From an uncultured Lachnospiraceae bacterium (GTDB lineage: Bacteria > Bacillota > Clostridia > Lachnospirales > Lachnospiraceae): DNA of 64,000 bases. Location: contig CACXUY010000001.1 of assembly GCA_902770965.1 (NCBI GenBank), positions 1 to 64,000 of the forward strand. The letters are read 5' to 3'. The notes under the pieces are model-generated. The model was not told where the DNA came from and ran no database searches. It saw only the letters and a list, made by a program, of their open reading frames with translations. A program made the position numbers and the translations under genes. Positions 7,519 to 16,188 of the stretch are shown one piece after another; within the stretch, counting starts at the first letter, position 1; the number at the start of each line of letters is the position of its first letter.

Positions 7519-10500
7519 CTAACTCCTCCCGTCGTCCGCTTTATGACCTACCGCTTCCCGACCTTCCGCTTTCTGGTCTTCTTCTTCCTGGTCTTCCGCT
7601 TCCTGGCCTTCTTCTTTATGACCTACCGCTTCCCGGCCTTCCGCTTCCTGGCCTTCCGCTTTCTGGTCTTCTTCTTCCTGGCCTTCCGCTTCCTGGCCTT
7701 CCGCTTCCTGACCTTCTTCTTTATGACCTTCCGCTTCCTGACCTTCTTCTTTATGGCCTTCCGCTTCCTGGCCCTCCGCTTCCTGGCCTTCCGTTTCCTG
7801 CGCCTCTCGTCTTCCGATCAGCAGCCTCAAGGCCTCATACAGATTGTCCGGCTCGACAGGCTTTGAAAGATGCGCGTTCATGCCCGCCTGAAGCGAATTC
7901 TGCACGTCTTCATCGAAAGCATTTGCCGTCATCGCAATGATAGGGATGCTCTTCGCGTCCGGACGATCCAGCTTACGGATGCTGCGGGTCGCGGTGAGTC
8001 CATCCATGAGCGGCATGCGGACATCCATCAGGATCGCGTCATAGGCATTAACGGAGCTTTCAGCGAACATATCGACTGCGAGCTGTCCATTCACCGCGCG
8101 GTCAGCGGTAACGCCCTCAAGTTCAAGCAAGTCCAAAAGGATCTCCGCGTTTAGCTCGACGTCCTCAGCTATCAGCACGTGCCGGCCTTTGAGGGATACC
8201 GTATCTGCCGTGGCGGCATCACCGGCTCCGGCATCCTCTTCGGCGAAGCTTCCCGTGCTGCCTTCCTTCTTCCTGATGATAAGAGGGAGCTCCCTGCTTA
8301 CATTCACCGCGAGCAAGGGCTTGACCATGACTGTATCAACACCGGCTTTCCAGACATCATCCGCGAAATCGTCCCAGTTGTAGCCGGTGAGGAGGACTAT
8401 TATCGTCTTGCCATTATCCAGCTTGCGGATCTTCTTTGTCAGCTCCAGGCCATTCATTCCCGGCATCCTCATATCGGTAAATATCATCTGATAGGGGGTG
8501 CCTTCATCAATCTGCTTCTTTATGCGCTCATACGCGTCTTCTGAATCGAGGCAGCTCTCCGCGTCCATATTCAGCTCTTTCAGGACGATCTCGGAATGCT
8601 CGCATGTGACAGGCTCGTCATCAACGATCAGGACACGCATGTTGGAAGGTATCCTGCCCACAGTCTCATCAGCGATAAGCCGATCCGAAGCGGTGAGCGT
8701 TACATTGATAGTAAATGTGGTGCCCACGCCCTTCTCGCTTTCAACTGATATGTCTCCGTTAAGCATCTCCACGATGTTCTTGGTGATCGCCATGCCAAGA
8801 CCGCTGCCGCCGTAGCGGTTGGTGGTCTTCGCGTCCTCCTGTGAGAATGCCTCAAAAATCTTCGGTATGTATTCCTTATCCATCCCGATCCCGGTGTCCT
8901 TCACGATGAAGCGAAGGCTGCGGAAATTCTGAAATTCCGCCGTCTGCTCCACTATCAGCGTGACTGTGCCGGGTGAATTCGTGAATTTGACAGCATTGCC
9001 AAGGATATTAATAAGCACCTGGCGCAGCTTCATCTCGTCGCCGACATAATACGGATCAATATGTCCGATGATCTGGCATTCATAGATCAGCCCTTTATCC
9101 TGGCACTGCCCGCTGATCATGACGCTCAAAGGGTCGAGCAGGTCGCTGAAAGAGAATTCATCGTTCTTTAAGACCATGCGGCCCGATTCTATGCGGCTCA
9201 TGTCCAGGATATCATTTATAAGACTCAGCAGATGCCTCGCGCTTGCGCCGATTTTCTCCAATTGTTCCTTGGTCTTAGGAGCAAGGTCGGGATTTTGCAG
9301 GGCGATGTTGTCCAGGCCTATTATGGCGTTCATGGGAGTCCGTATCTCATGGCTCATGTTTGACAGGAAGCTTGTCTTCGCGCGGCTCACCTGCTCCGCC
9401 AGGATCTTGTCCATCTCCATCTGCCTCTCGCGCTTATGGATAACAGAATAGACGTCAAACATTATGAACATGGATATGATGACTATTATAGTTTGTACTA
9501 TGCCGTTCCGCCTGATAGTCGTATCCGCTTTCTCTGTCTCCCATAAGATATAATCGTGCGTCGCGTCATATTCTTCCTGAGTCCTGACCACGCCGTCAGC
9601 AACCAGCTCCTCAGCGTAATGCTGCTGCAGGTTACTCGCGACGTTCTCCGTGGCGCGCTGCGATGACTGCCTTGTCCATACAGTCGTCGTAAAGAAAATG
9701 ATGAACATCAAGGTCATGAGGACGACAGTGGACCTGCCCAATCTTCTCTCGGTGTCCTTGCCAAAGACAAAACGGAAATACAGAAGTCCCACCATGCTCC
9801 AGGCCGCCAGTATGAAGTAAGCCTCTATTGAAAGGGCGGTAACCGCAAGTATATTCGGAAGGAGGTATGAGAGAATAAACATACAGGAGACCACAAAACC
9901 CACTATGCCTGTCACAAGAGCCAGCCTGTTCTCTTCCCTCCTCGCCAGCTTTGTCGCCGCAGCCGATACATAAGCGTATGCTATGGCAGAACCGATCGTG
10001 GTCACGTCTACAACCCAGCTCGTGGCGGTACGGCCCAGGAACGGGAAAACCAAGGATACGGCCATCGTGAACAACAGGGCGTTCTTAGGGACGCCGTTGG
10101 CATTCAGATTACCGAAAGCTTTCGGCATTAATCCGTCTCTTGATAAGGAATACAGCAGGCGGCTCACCGTGATATAATTGCCCACTATGCCTGTCAGTAC
10201 GGCCGCGAATACCATGGCTGTCAGGAGCACAGTACCGTGTTTTCCGGCAGATGTGCTAATAGCGTAAAAGACCGGCACTCCTTCTTTACCGCTGAAGCTG
10301 CCGAGATTCGAAGTATATTCCTGCCAGTTCGCGTATCCCTCGGGAGTGGCAGCGGCGGCGAATAACGCGAGTACGGTATAGACAGCCGTTGCCGTAACAA
10401 GGGCCGCTGCCGTAACGCCTATATATTTTTTAGTGCTGAAGGTAAGCTCACGAGCGGAGTGCGATATGGCTTCATAACCCACGAAAGCCCATGGAGCCAT

Positions 10501-11160
10501 GGCCACAATAGTGAGGATGCCGCCAACAACACCATGCCTGTCGGAGAACTGCGGGCTCATAGCTGCCGCCAGATCAAACCTTCCGAAGACAGAAAAGGAG
10601 CTTGCCGCCGTCCCGAAGCACAGGATCACGCACAGGATGATAAGCAAATACATAGCGGGACGGGCACGCATGCAAATAAAGGCTAAGGAGATCAGAAAAA
10701 CTGAAGATAAAAGCACCTCGCCAAAATACACGTCATATCCTACAACTTTATAGTGAAAACCGAAACGAAAAAAATCATTGAAAAGGAAGCGGCTTATCAG
10801 TGCCATCGCTGTTGCGTTCGCCCATATGATGGCGGCGTAGGTCAAGAGCAGAAACCAGCTGCCCATGAAAGCATGGTCATAATTAAAAACATTCTTAAGA
10901 TATGAATAAAGGCCTCCGGCATCAGGATAGTGCCGAACCATAAAATGATAATTGAAGCCTATCACCAGCATGACCAGAGCACCTAACAGCAATCCGATGA
11001 CTGTTCCGAGAGGTCCTGCCTGGGGGAGGAAGGTCGTGCCGGGCATCATAAACGCCCCCCAGCCTACTGCTGAACCAAGGGCCAAAGCCCAGGCCCCAGG
11101 CAGGTTCATATAGTTTCTCAGGCAGTTTTGCTCAACTGCCATTTTATCCTGTTGTGCCAT
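7519..11160 (-). CDS. APC-family permease fused to hybrid histidine kinase with two receiver domains
   Basis: Residues ~15-500 form an amino acid-polyamine-organocation (APC) type transporter of about twelve hydrophobic segments. Two further segments enclose an ~80-residue outside loop. Then come HisKA (phospho-accepting H604 in SHEIRTPMN), an HATPase domain (NAVKFT, DTGIGM and GGSGLGM boxes), receiver 1 (D896 in FTDMRMP), receiver 2 (D1046 in LMDVRMP), and a Glu/Gly/Gln-rich repeat tail (~1119-1213). All phosphorylation residues are present. Transporter-kinase fusions are known (for example CbrA with an SLC5 module); an APC module is less familiar. Likely role: sensing or taking up an amino acid or amine and feeding phosphate to the separate HPt encoded directly upstream. 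No DNA-binding output regulator is adjacent. Confidence 0.92.
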   Translation of the reverse strand: MAQQDKMAVEQNCLRNYMNLPGAWALALGSAVGWGAFMMPGTTFLPQAGPLGTVIGLLLGALVMLVIGFNYHFMVRHYPDAGGLYSYLKNVFNYDHAFMGSWFLLLTYAAIIWANATAMALISRFLFNDFFRFGFHYKVVGYDVYFGEVLLSSVFLISLAFICMRARPAMYLLIILCVILCFGTAASSFSVFGRFDLAAAMSPQFSDRHGVVGGILTIVAMAPWAFVGYEAISHSARELTFSTKKYIGVTAAALVTATAVYTVLALFAAAATPEGYANWQEYTSNLGSFSGKEGVPVFYAISTSAGKHGTVLLTAMVFAAVLTGIVGNYITVSRLLYSLSRDGLMPKAFGNLNANGVPKNALLFTMAVSLVFPFLGRTATSWVVDVTTIGSAIAYAYVSAAATKLARREENRLALVTGIVGFVVSCMFILSYLLPNILAVTALSIEAYFILAAWSMVGLLYFRFVFGKDTERRLGRSTVVLMTLMFIIFFTTTVWTRQSSQRATENVASNLQQHYAEELVADGVVRTQEEYDATHDYILWETEKADTTIRRNGIVQTIIVIISMFIMFDVYSVIHKRERQMEMDKILAEQVSRAKTSFLSNMSHEIRTPMNAIIGLDNIALQNPDLAPKTKEQLEKIGASARHLLSLINDILDMSRIESGRMVLKNDEFSFSDLLDPLSVMISGQCQDKGLIYECQIIGHIDPYYVGDEMKLRQVLINILGNAVKFTNSPGTVTLIVEQTAEFQNFRSLRFIVKDTGIGMDKEYIPKIFEAFSQEDAKTTNRYGGSGLGMAITKNIVEMLNGDISVESEKGVGTTFTINVTLTASDRLIADETVGRIPSNMRVLIVDDEPVTCEHSEIVLKELNMDAESCLDSEDAYERIKKQIDEGTPYQMIFTDMRMPGMNGLELTKKIRKLDNGKTIIVLLTGYNWDDFADDVWKAGVDTVMVKPLLAVNVSRELPLIIRKKEGSTGSFAEEDAGAGDAATADTVSLKGRHVLIAEDVELNAEILLDLLELEGVTADRAVNGQLAVDMFAESSVNAYDAILMDVRMPLMDGLTATRSIRKLDRPDAKSIPIIAMTANAFDEDVQNSLQAGMNAHLSKPVEPDNLYEALRLLIGRREAQETEGQEAEGQEAEGHKEEGQEAEGHKEEGQEAEGQEAEGQEEEDQKAEGQEAEGREAVGHKEEGQEAEDQEEEDQKAEGREAVGHKADDGRS
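7522..7806 (-). repeat. 15-bp in-frame repeat tract at the kinase C-terminus
   Basis: About 18 degenerate copies of a five-codon unit ([15 protein letters not shown] variants) form an acidic tail after receiver 2. Unit length keeps the frame. Confidence 0.85.
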
Positions 11161-11227
11161 TCATGCCCTCCAGATCTGAACCACGGATTGATGAAGCCTT
11201 AATCCGCGCCAATAACTCTGTGACCGT

Positions 11228-11596
11228 TCAGCTTCCGGCGTACTGAAGTATACCGTCCGTGGTGGCTTTAAAAAGCTCGCCTATGGCTTCGACCCTCCTC
11301 CTGACTTCATCGTCTGACATGGAGCGGGCTGTCCCCGGCCTGAACTCTTCTGCCAGTTCGCTGGCAGCCTCAGAGAGCTTGACCAGACCAAGATTGGCGC
11401 ATACGCCCTTCATGGCATGGGCACTCTCAAATATACCATTCGGATCCATCGGGTCGGAAGCGGTCCTCATATTCTCCATCATGGTATTATTCGTAAATTT
11501 TCTGATATGACGATCAATCAGCTTGTCAAGCTTCATGACCTTTACTGCCTGTTCATAATTTCCGCCTATATTATCGTAAAGCTCTTTTATTGTCAT
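11228..11596 (-). CDS. HPt domain phosphotransfer protein
   Basis: A 122-residue single-domain protein. The histidine phosphotransfer signature AHAMKGVCANLG contains H60, with the usual HxxKG spacing and a following helical segment. It lies 36 bp downstream of pilO and 67 bp upstream of the transporter-kinase fusion, which has two receivers but no HPt of its own, so it probably shuttles phosphate between them or to a distant regulator. The start is supported by AGGAGAG about 6 bases upstream. No output domain is attached. Confidence 0.88.
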   Translation of the reverse strand: MTIKELYDNIGGNYEQAVKVMKLDKLIDRHIRKFTNNTMMENMRTASDPMDPNGIFESAHAMKGVCANLGLVKLSEAASELAEEFRPGTARSMSDDEVRRRVEAIGELFKATTDGILQYAGS

Positions 11597-11632
11597 TCTG
11601 TCTCTCCTATATATGGATGCTGATGCCTGTCG

Positions 11633-12226
11633 TCAGTTGATCGCGGCGGAGTCAGCCGGGAGGCCGGCGTCCGGAGTACCGCCAACCATGGTTTCAAAGA
11701 AGGTTGCGGTGGCGCTGACACTGACAGCGCCCTTCTGAACATCAGATTCCACTGTAGCGCCGCAGCGTATGTCACCGATCAGGCATCTGAACTGGCATTC
11801 GGCAAGCTGCGAAAATATGTGCTCCATGATCTCATAGCTCGGCGCGGTGAATTGAAGCGAGAAATTACGCCTTATCTGGTCGCCTTCACGCGTGACGTTC
11901 GCGAAGGATATAGAGTAGTCCGGGGCCTCGCTGAGGATATTGTTCAGGATCTCGATCTCGACCTTGCTGTTGTTGTAGCTGCCCATCTCCTTCAGGCCCT
12001 GGCCTACGTCAGACATCTCGTTGCGCATTTTCCTCATAGTAACGAGCTTTGCCTGAATAGTGGTCAGTTCGAGTGAAAGATCGGCTTCCTCAGCGGCATA
12101 TATCTCCAGCGACTTTCGTACCGGCCTGTCGACAAACTGATAGTAAGCCAGCCCTACCAGCAGCACCAGCAGGAAAATAAAGAATGCCCTTTCCTTTTTG
12201 GAAAAATTCATATTAAAAAGCTTCAT
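11633..12226 (-). CDS. pilO: Type IV pilus assembly protein PilO-like
   Basis: A 197-residue bitopic protein: short cytoplasmic end, one membrane helix (about 12-32), a coiled segment (40-75) and a ferredoxin-like C-terminal domain. That is the PilO layout, and the gene follows pilM and pilN in the conserved order. PilN and PilO dimerise and connect PilM in the cytoplasm to the rest of the pilus machine. Sequence identity to proteobacterial PilO is evidently low, so the call depends on architecture and synteny. The gap to pilN is 11 bp, with AGGTGAT before the ATG. Confidence 0.75.
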   Translation of the reverse strand: MKLFNMNFSKKERAFFIFLLVLLVGLAYYQFVDRPVRKSLEIYAAEEADLSLELTTIQAKLVTMRKMRNEMSDVGQGLKEMGSYNNSKVEIEILNNILSEAPDYSISFANVTREGDQIRRNFSLQFTAPSYEIMEHIFSQLAECQFRCLIGDIRCGATVESDVQKGAVSVSATATFFETMVGGTPDAGLPADSAAIN

Positions 12227-12237
12227 GCTGTGATCAC

Positions 12238-12864
12238 CTACGCTTTCGAATTGAGATAGACGATGAGAAGGGCCGTGACTGTCGTCTCATCCGTGATGAC
12301 CGTCATATTTCTCTGGTTATCGCGGCTCACCGCCGTCTGAACCGTGCAATATCTGACAAGCGGATCCTCGTTCAGGCTCTGGACGATGAGGTTTATCTGC
12401 TGCAGCGTAGTGCCGGTGATATTGATCGTCAGCGTGTTGCTTGTCAACGTCCAGTTCGCAACCTTCAGCCTCGGCATTACCACGCTCTGAAGCAGGTTCA
12501 TCACCTCGACCCTGTCACTTCTGTTAAGCTCTTCGTCTGTCATCCCTGATGTGGTGTACTTTGAGTAGATCACCATCAAGTCATCGTAATCCTTAAGCTC
12601 CTCATAACCGGCATCGAGATCCTGCTGGATCGCCGCGACCCGGTCGCGGGCAGCCGATACCTCCTCAAACCTGTCGATGATGAAATAATTGGAGAAAACT
12701 ATGCCGCCCACTATGCCAAGGATAACAAGCGGTATAGCCATGGTAGGCTTTACAGCATCCTTGGGTTCATAAGCCAGATTTAACGTGCGCTTTGTGGGAA
12801 TGTTATTCCGCGAAAGCTTGTCCTGCCCACGGATAGATAGATTTAATTTCGGGAAAATAGCCAT
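12238..12864 (-). CDS. pilN: Type IV pilus assembly protein PilN-like
   Basis: A 208-residue protein with an N-terminal cytoplasmic segment containing LNLAYEP, resembling the PilM-binding stretch of PilN. A single membrane helix (about 40-63), a coiled coil and an alpha/beta C-terminal domain follow. The order pilM-pilN-pilO supports the role. AGGAGG lies 6-7 bases before the ATG, and the gap to pilM is 19 bp. The N-terminal tail is longer than in most PilN proteins. Confidence 0.75.
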   Translation of the reverse strand: MAIFPKLNLSIRGQDKLSRNNIPTKRTLNLAYEPKDAVKPTMAIPLVILGIVGGIVFSNYFIIDRFEEVSAARDRVAAIQQDLDAGYEELKDYDDLMVIYSKYTTSGMTDEELNRSDRVEVMNLLQSVVMPRLKVANWTLTSNTLTINITGTTLQQINLIVQSLNEDPLVRYCTVQTAVSRDNQRNMTVITDETTVTALLIVYLNSKA

Positions 12865-12883
12865 TTGGATCCTCCTCTCCGCC

Positions 12884-14032
12884 TCATTCCGCAGCCGCGC
12901 CTATCGCCTGAAGCAGCGCGTAATCGTCCTCGACCTTTGACCTTCCGGGGACAAGCTCTCGCGCGTGATGTATACGAAGATCCATCGTTTCTTCTATGCT
13001 CTCCTGCAGGGGGCGGATCATAGCGCCTCCGCCGCAGATCCAAATGTCCTCGAGATGGCTCTCCGGGTTGCTGAAACGATAGAAGTTCAAGGCCCGCATA
13101 AGCTCCACCGTAATGTTTCCGTAAGCAGTCATACAGTACTCGTTCCTCTGGCAGCCCTCAAAATTCTTGACAAAGTTGGTGTGGGCCTTGTGTATGTCAA
13201 TGTTTTCATTCTCAGCGACAGCCTCATCGAGAGACCTGAGTCCCACCTCCAACACGCGGGTGACTATATGCCTGTCTCCCCGATACATGTACATCCTGAT
13301 GGATTGATAGCCAAGGTCAAGTATGCAATACTCACGGTTAGCGTTATCCTCGGTGACAGGAATAGCCCTTATCAGCGACTGGAAGCAGGAAACCGTCGGG
13401 GAAGCCTTATAAAGCTTCAGGCCGGCCTTACGAAGTATCTCCCTGTAGTCATCTATAAGGGATTTCTGACAGGCAGCGGCAAGCAGCTCCATAGATTCTC
13501 CCATATCGTTCTCATTGCCCTTGGCCTGCCCGTCCTCAGCTGTCCCGCCTTCAGGCAGCGCGTCGCCTGACGGCTCAGTCTCAGCTGCCTTCGCCTCTTC
13601 CTTCTTGTCAGAGCCCTTCTTCCTGCTCCTCTTTTTCTTTTTCTTTTCAGCTTCAAATCTCTCGGGATCCATCGTCGACGAAATGACCGCGTAGTCATAT
13701 ACGTAATTGTTCAGTTCATCGGTGATATAGTCCCTGAATTCAAAAGGCAGATTGCTCGCCAGCTGGCTTACGGTCATCACAGGCATCGTGACGCTCCTGA
13801 TGAACACGGATTCATTCGCCAGGGACACAGCGCCAAGAGTACAGTGAATGTTATTCGCCTTGATCGTGTCCCGAAGCAGTTCTCCCATGGTCTCCTTTGA
13901 GACCACACGGCCATCCTTAAGCAGATTCTCCGGCATATCCACCACGGCAGTGTGGCGGATCTGCTTGCCATTGACCAAAGCAAGCTTCAGGCTGTTATAG
14001 CCTATATCAATACCTAAAATAGATTTTGCCAT
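12884..14032 (-). CDS. pilM: Type IV pilus assembly protein PilM
   Basis: An actin-like ATPase-fold protein (382 aa). The N-terminus has the phosphate-1 loop ILGIDIGYNSLKLA; later come CILDLGYQSIRMYMY (phosphate 2) and ICGGGAMI (adenosine loop). PilM sits under the membrane and binds the PilN tail. Residues ~125-172 hold a Lys-rich then Asp/Glu/Gly-rich insertion (starts EKKKKKRSRKK) not usual for PilM. The gap to the upstream pilD stop is 140 bp and contains a palindromic repeat. The ribosome site is weak (GGTGAC), so coupling to pilD may be loose. Confidence 0.88.
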   Translation of the reverse strand: MAKSILGIDIGYNSLKLALVNGKQIRHTAVVDMPENLLKDGRVVSKETMGELLRDTIKANNIHCTLGAVSLANESVFIRSVTMPVMTVSQLASNLPFEFRDYITDELNNYVYDYAVISSTMDPERFEAEKKKKKRSRKKGSDKKEEAKAAETEPSGDALPEGGTAEDGQAKGNENDMGESMELLAAACQKSLIDDYREILRKAGLKLYKASPTVSCFQSLIRAIPVTEDNANREYCILDLGYQSIRMYMYRGDRHIVTRVLEVGLRSLDEAVAENENIDIHKAHTNFVKNFEGCQRNEYCMTAYGNITVELMRALNFYRFSNPESHLEDIWICGGGAMIRPLQESIEETMDLRIHHARELVPGRSKVEDDYALLQAIGAAAE

Positions 14033-14106
14033 ACGAAGTCACCACATTTCTTTATAGATATAATACAAAGGTTCAGTATCAGAACTGTTTACATGTTAAA
14101 ATAATC

Positions 14107-14170
14107 ATTCAGCACCCCAGACTCGGAATGCTGCGCATTCCTCGTTGTGGGGCGGTCAGAGACGCTGAAT
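14107..14170. repeat. Palindromic repeat family, short copy (3 of 4), within the pil operon
   Basis: A 64-bp element starting ATTCAGCACCCCAGACTCGG and ending CTGAAT. The stem is GGAATG with CATTCC, where the other copies have GGGATG with CATCCC: a paired change that keeps the hairpin. It lies between pilD and pilM and could process or attenuate the transcript. Confidence 0.8.
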
Positions 14171-14172
14171 AA

Positions 14173-15102
14173 TCACATGTTAAGCAACGACAGATACCAA
14201 GCCACAATTCCCTGTCCAAAAAGCAGCATGAACGCGGCAGCCAATGAGATCGACGGTCCGAAGGGAATGTGCCCAAGCCCGGCATCATCCTCATCCGCTG
14301 CATTCTCAGCCGCATTGCCGCCCTTACCTTTGTTATCAGCCGCATTGCCGCCCTTACCTTCGTTATCGGCAGCCTTGCTGACTGCGGCATCGCCGCCGGC
14401 AGCTTCATCGCCCGATCCTTTCAGCCTCAGGAACGCCGCGAAGGCAAGCCCTATGACAGCTGAGAAAAGCACTACGAACAGCGTGCCGATCATACCAAGA
14501 TACAGGCCTGTCACCCCGAAAAGCTTGATGTCTCCTCCTCCCAGGCTGTCCTTCCCCAGTATCTTATCCAGTATGAGGGACAGTCCAAGGATGCCGCCTC
14601 CGAATACGACTCCCGCCAGGACGTGCAGTCCCGCCTCCCCCAGGCTCATGCCAATAAAGGGGAGCGCTATGACCCATGCCGCAAGCGCGACGATGAGACA
14701 GCCGTCCGGTATCGTGAAGGTCTCCAGGTCAACCAGTGAAAGGCAGAACAGGCAGCAAAGAAAGATCCAGTTCCTCAGGCACAGGACCGTCAGGTCAAAA
14801 CGGAGAAGGCATGAAACCGTGACCACGGCGAAGAAAAGCTCTGTCAAAGGATAGCGGACGGATATCTTCGCCTTGCAGTACCGGCAGCGGCCGCGCATAG
14901 CAAGCCAGCTGAACACAGGAACGAGGTCACGTATGCCAAGCTCATGTCCGCACGACACGCAGTGGCTGTGCCCCTTCAGAAAGGACTCTCCATGCGCTAT
15001 CCTCCATGCGGCACAGTTAAGAAATGAACCGAACACCGCGCCGAGCCAGGCCGATACACAGCAGCAAAAGATCAAGATCGCATTATCCAACCAGATCGAC
15101 AT
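14173..15102 (-). CDS. pilD: Type IV prepilin peptidase / N-methyltransferase
   Basis: An A24-family aspartic membrane protease that cleaves and methylates prepilins. The N-terminal part has GSFLNC and two CxxC pairs (CVSC, CRYC) flanking a loop, typical of bifunctional PilD with the zinc-binding methylase domain. The two catalytic aspartates are in VDLETFTIPD and GGGDIKL. About seven membrane segments are seen. A hydrophilic loop (about 235-275) contains two 10-residue repeats (type NAADNKGKGG), a rare insertion. AGGGGA precedes the ATG. It is 15 bp after the prepilin-like gene and would serve both pilin clusters of the window. Confidence 0.93.
   Translation of the reverse strand: MSIWLDNAILIFCCCVSAWLGAVFGSFLNCAAWRIAHGESFLKGHSHCVSCGHELGIRDLVPVFSWLAMRGRCRYCKAKISVRYPLTELFFAVVTVSCLLRFDLTVLCLRNWIFLCCLFCLSLVDLETFTIPDGCLIVALAAWVIALPFIGMSLGEAGLHVLAGVVFGGGILGLSLILDKILGKDSLGGGDIKLFGVTGLYLGMIGTLFVVLFSAVIGLAFAAFLRLKGSGDEAAGGDAAVSKAADNEGKGGNAADNKGKGGNAAENAADEDDAGLGHIPFGPSISLAAAFMLLFGQGIVAWYLSLLNM
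14311..14370 (-). repeat. 30-bp in-frame direct repeat in pilD
   Basis: Two adjacent 30-base copies (14311-14340, 14341-14370) differ at two positions. They encode a Gly/Lys/Asn/Ala-rich loop between membrane segments of the prepilin peptidase. Confidence 0.85.
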
Positions 15103-15117
15103 TAATATTCCCCTTTT

Positions 15118-15843
15118 TCACGTATTTAAGCCACGGTAACTGTCGCCTGTCCAGTTCTCGTTAATATTCCAGTTAGCGCAGTGGTCCTCGTCCGCATATG
15201 AAAAATACCAGAGCGTGCCTTCATCCGCGCCCGAATTCGAGCCGAAGGTGCTGTGTCCGACGATGGAGTAGAAGGCGACGATGCCGTCATAAGAGGAATT
15301 AAGGTCGGTTCCCCACTTCAGGCCTGTCTCGGCATCTACAAGGTAGGCTGTCCTCTGTCTGCCGTGCAGCGTATAGCTCAGGCTCTCAGGATACTGCGTG
15401 CCTGAACGCTGTGCCGCGGCCAGGGCAGTTTTCAGCTGCTCCAGGACATAGTCCGCGTTCAGCCTGGTATTCTGTTTTTTATCGGGATTATGGAGTCCGC
15501 AAATGATGTCATAAGGCAATCCCTGGCTCTTTGGAATGATATGGCAGGTTCCCATGTCCGGACACAGATCGTCCCAGCCCAGCATGACCTTCGTTATAAG
15601 AGCCTTTGCTTCCTCAGGTGTTCCCTGCTGATTATAATTCGATATGAACTCGGTGGTTATCTCTCGTCTGCAAGTATCCATGCCCTGCTCGCAGATAGTA
15701 GCGTTGAGCCGCCTTCGGTAATCCTTAAGAGCGGGCATGGCCGCCGAAATGCCCAGCGCGACTACGGCAACCAGAGTGACCCATGTCAGAATAGTAAGAC
15801 CATGGCTATCCTTCAATTTAGATTTAATCCTTGAAACCATCAT
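15118..15843 (-). CDS. Prepilin-like protein, first gene of the pil operon
   Basis: A short basic leader ends at G15, followed by a hydrophobic helix starting LTILTW (16-38) and an extracellular domain of ~200 residues with several Cys. This matches a class III prepilin layout, but position +5 is Thr instead of the usual Glu, as in some minor pilins. The domain is rich in Tyr, Asp and Gly, ends in Asn-Thr, and has no family I recognise. The start at 15843 (or the next codon) follows GAGGTGATA; an upstream in-frame ATG at 15894 lacks a site. Position before pilD suggests it is a substrate of that peptidase. Confidence 0.65.
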   Translation of the reverse strand: MMVSRIKSKLKDSHGLTILTWVTLVAVVALGISAAMPALKDYRRRLNATICEQGMDTCRREITTEFISNYNQQGTPEEAKALITKVMLGWDDLCPDMGTCHIIPKSQGLPYDIICGLHNPDKKQNTRLNADYVLEQLKTALAAAQRSGTQYPESLSYTLHGRQRTAYLVDAETGLKWGTDLNSSYDGIVAFYSIVGHSTFGSNSGADEGTLWYFSYADEDHCANWNINENWTGDSYRGLNT

Positions 15844-16188
15844 TATCACCTCTCGATCCTCATCATGATCAATACAATCAAATACGCCAATCACCAGCCC
15901 CGGGACATGACCGCGGATGCTTATAATAGGCTGTTTAAATATTAAATAAATATAGTATTTGTGTTCTTTTTTGAGTGAGTGGAAATCCTTATCTGAAAAT
16001 GTATCGAAACATGATTTTATAAAGTTATCAATATTCTATCATAGTCACATCTCCAACGCAATAGATAGGTCGAATTGGTCTTTACCGTTCTTTTCTTTTC
16101 TTTTTAAATAAGTACTTTTTTATCCATACTATAGTTTAATTGTGCGCGCCTACGGCAAATTGTTCCTGACAGCGTCACATATTATACT
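15844..16188. other. AT-rich gap before the pil operon
   Basis: It must hold the leftward promoter of the pil run and the 3' region of the EAL gene. A TATTAT on the minus strand at 15922-15927 is a possible -10, but no matching -35 is seen. No terminator hairpin is obvious for the EAL gene. Confidence 0.4.

Noticed and set aside
6633-7940. Rightward frame of 435 codons rich in Leu-Pro
   Set aside because: It is the mirror of the HD-GYP gene and of the kinase repeat tail; the Leu-Pro pattern is the repeat read on the other strand, and no ribosome site fits.
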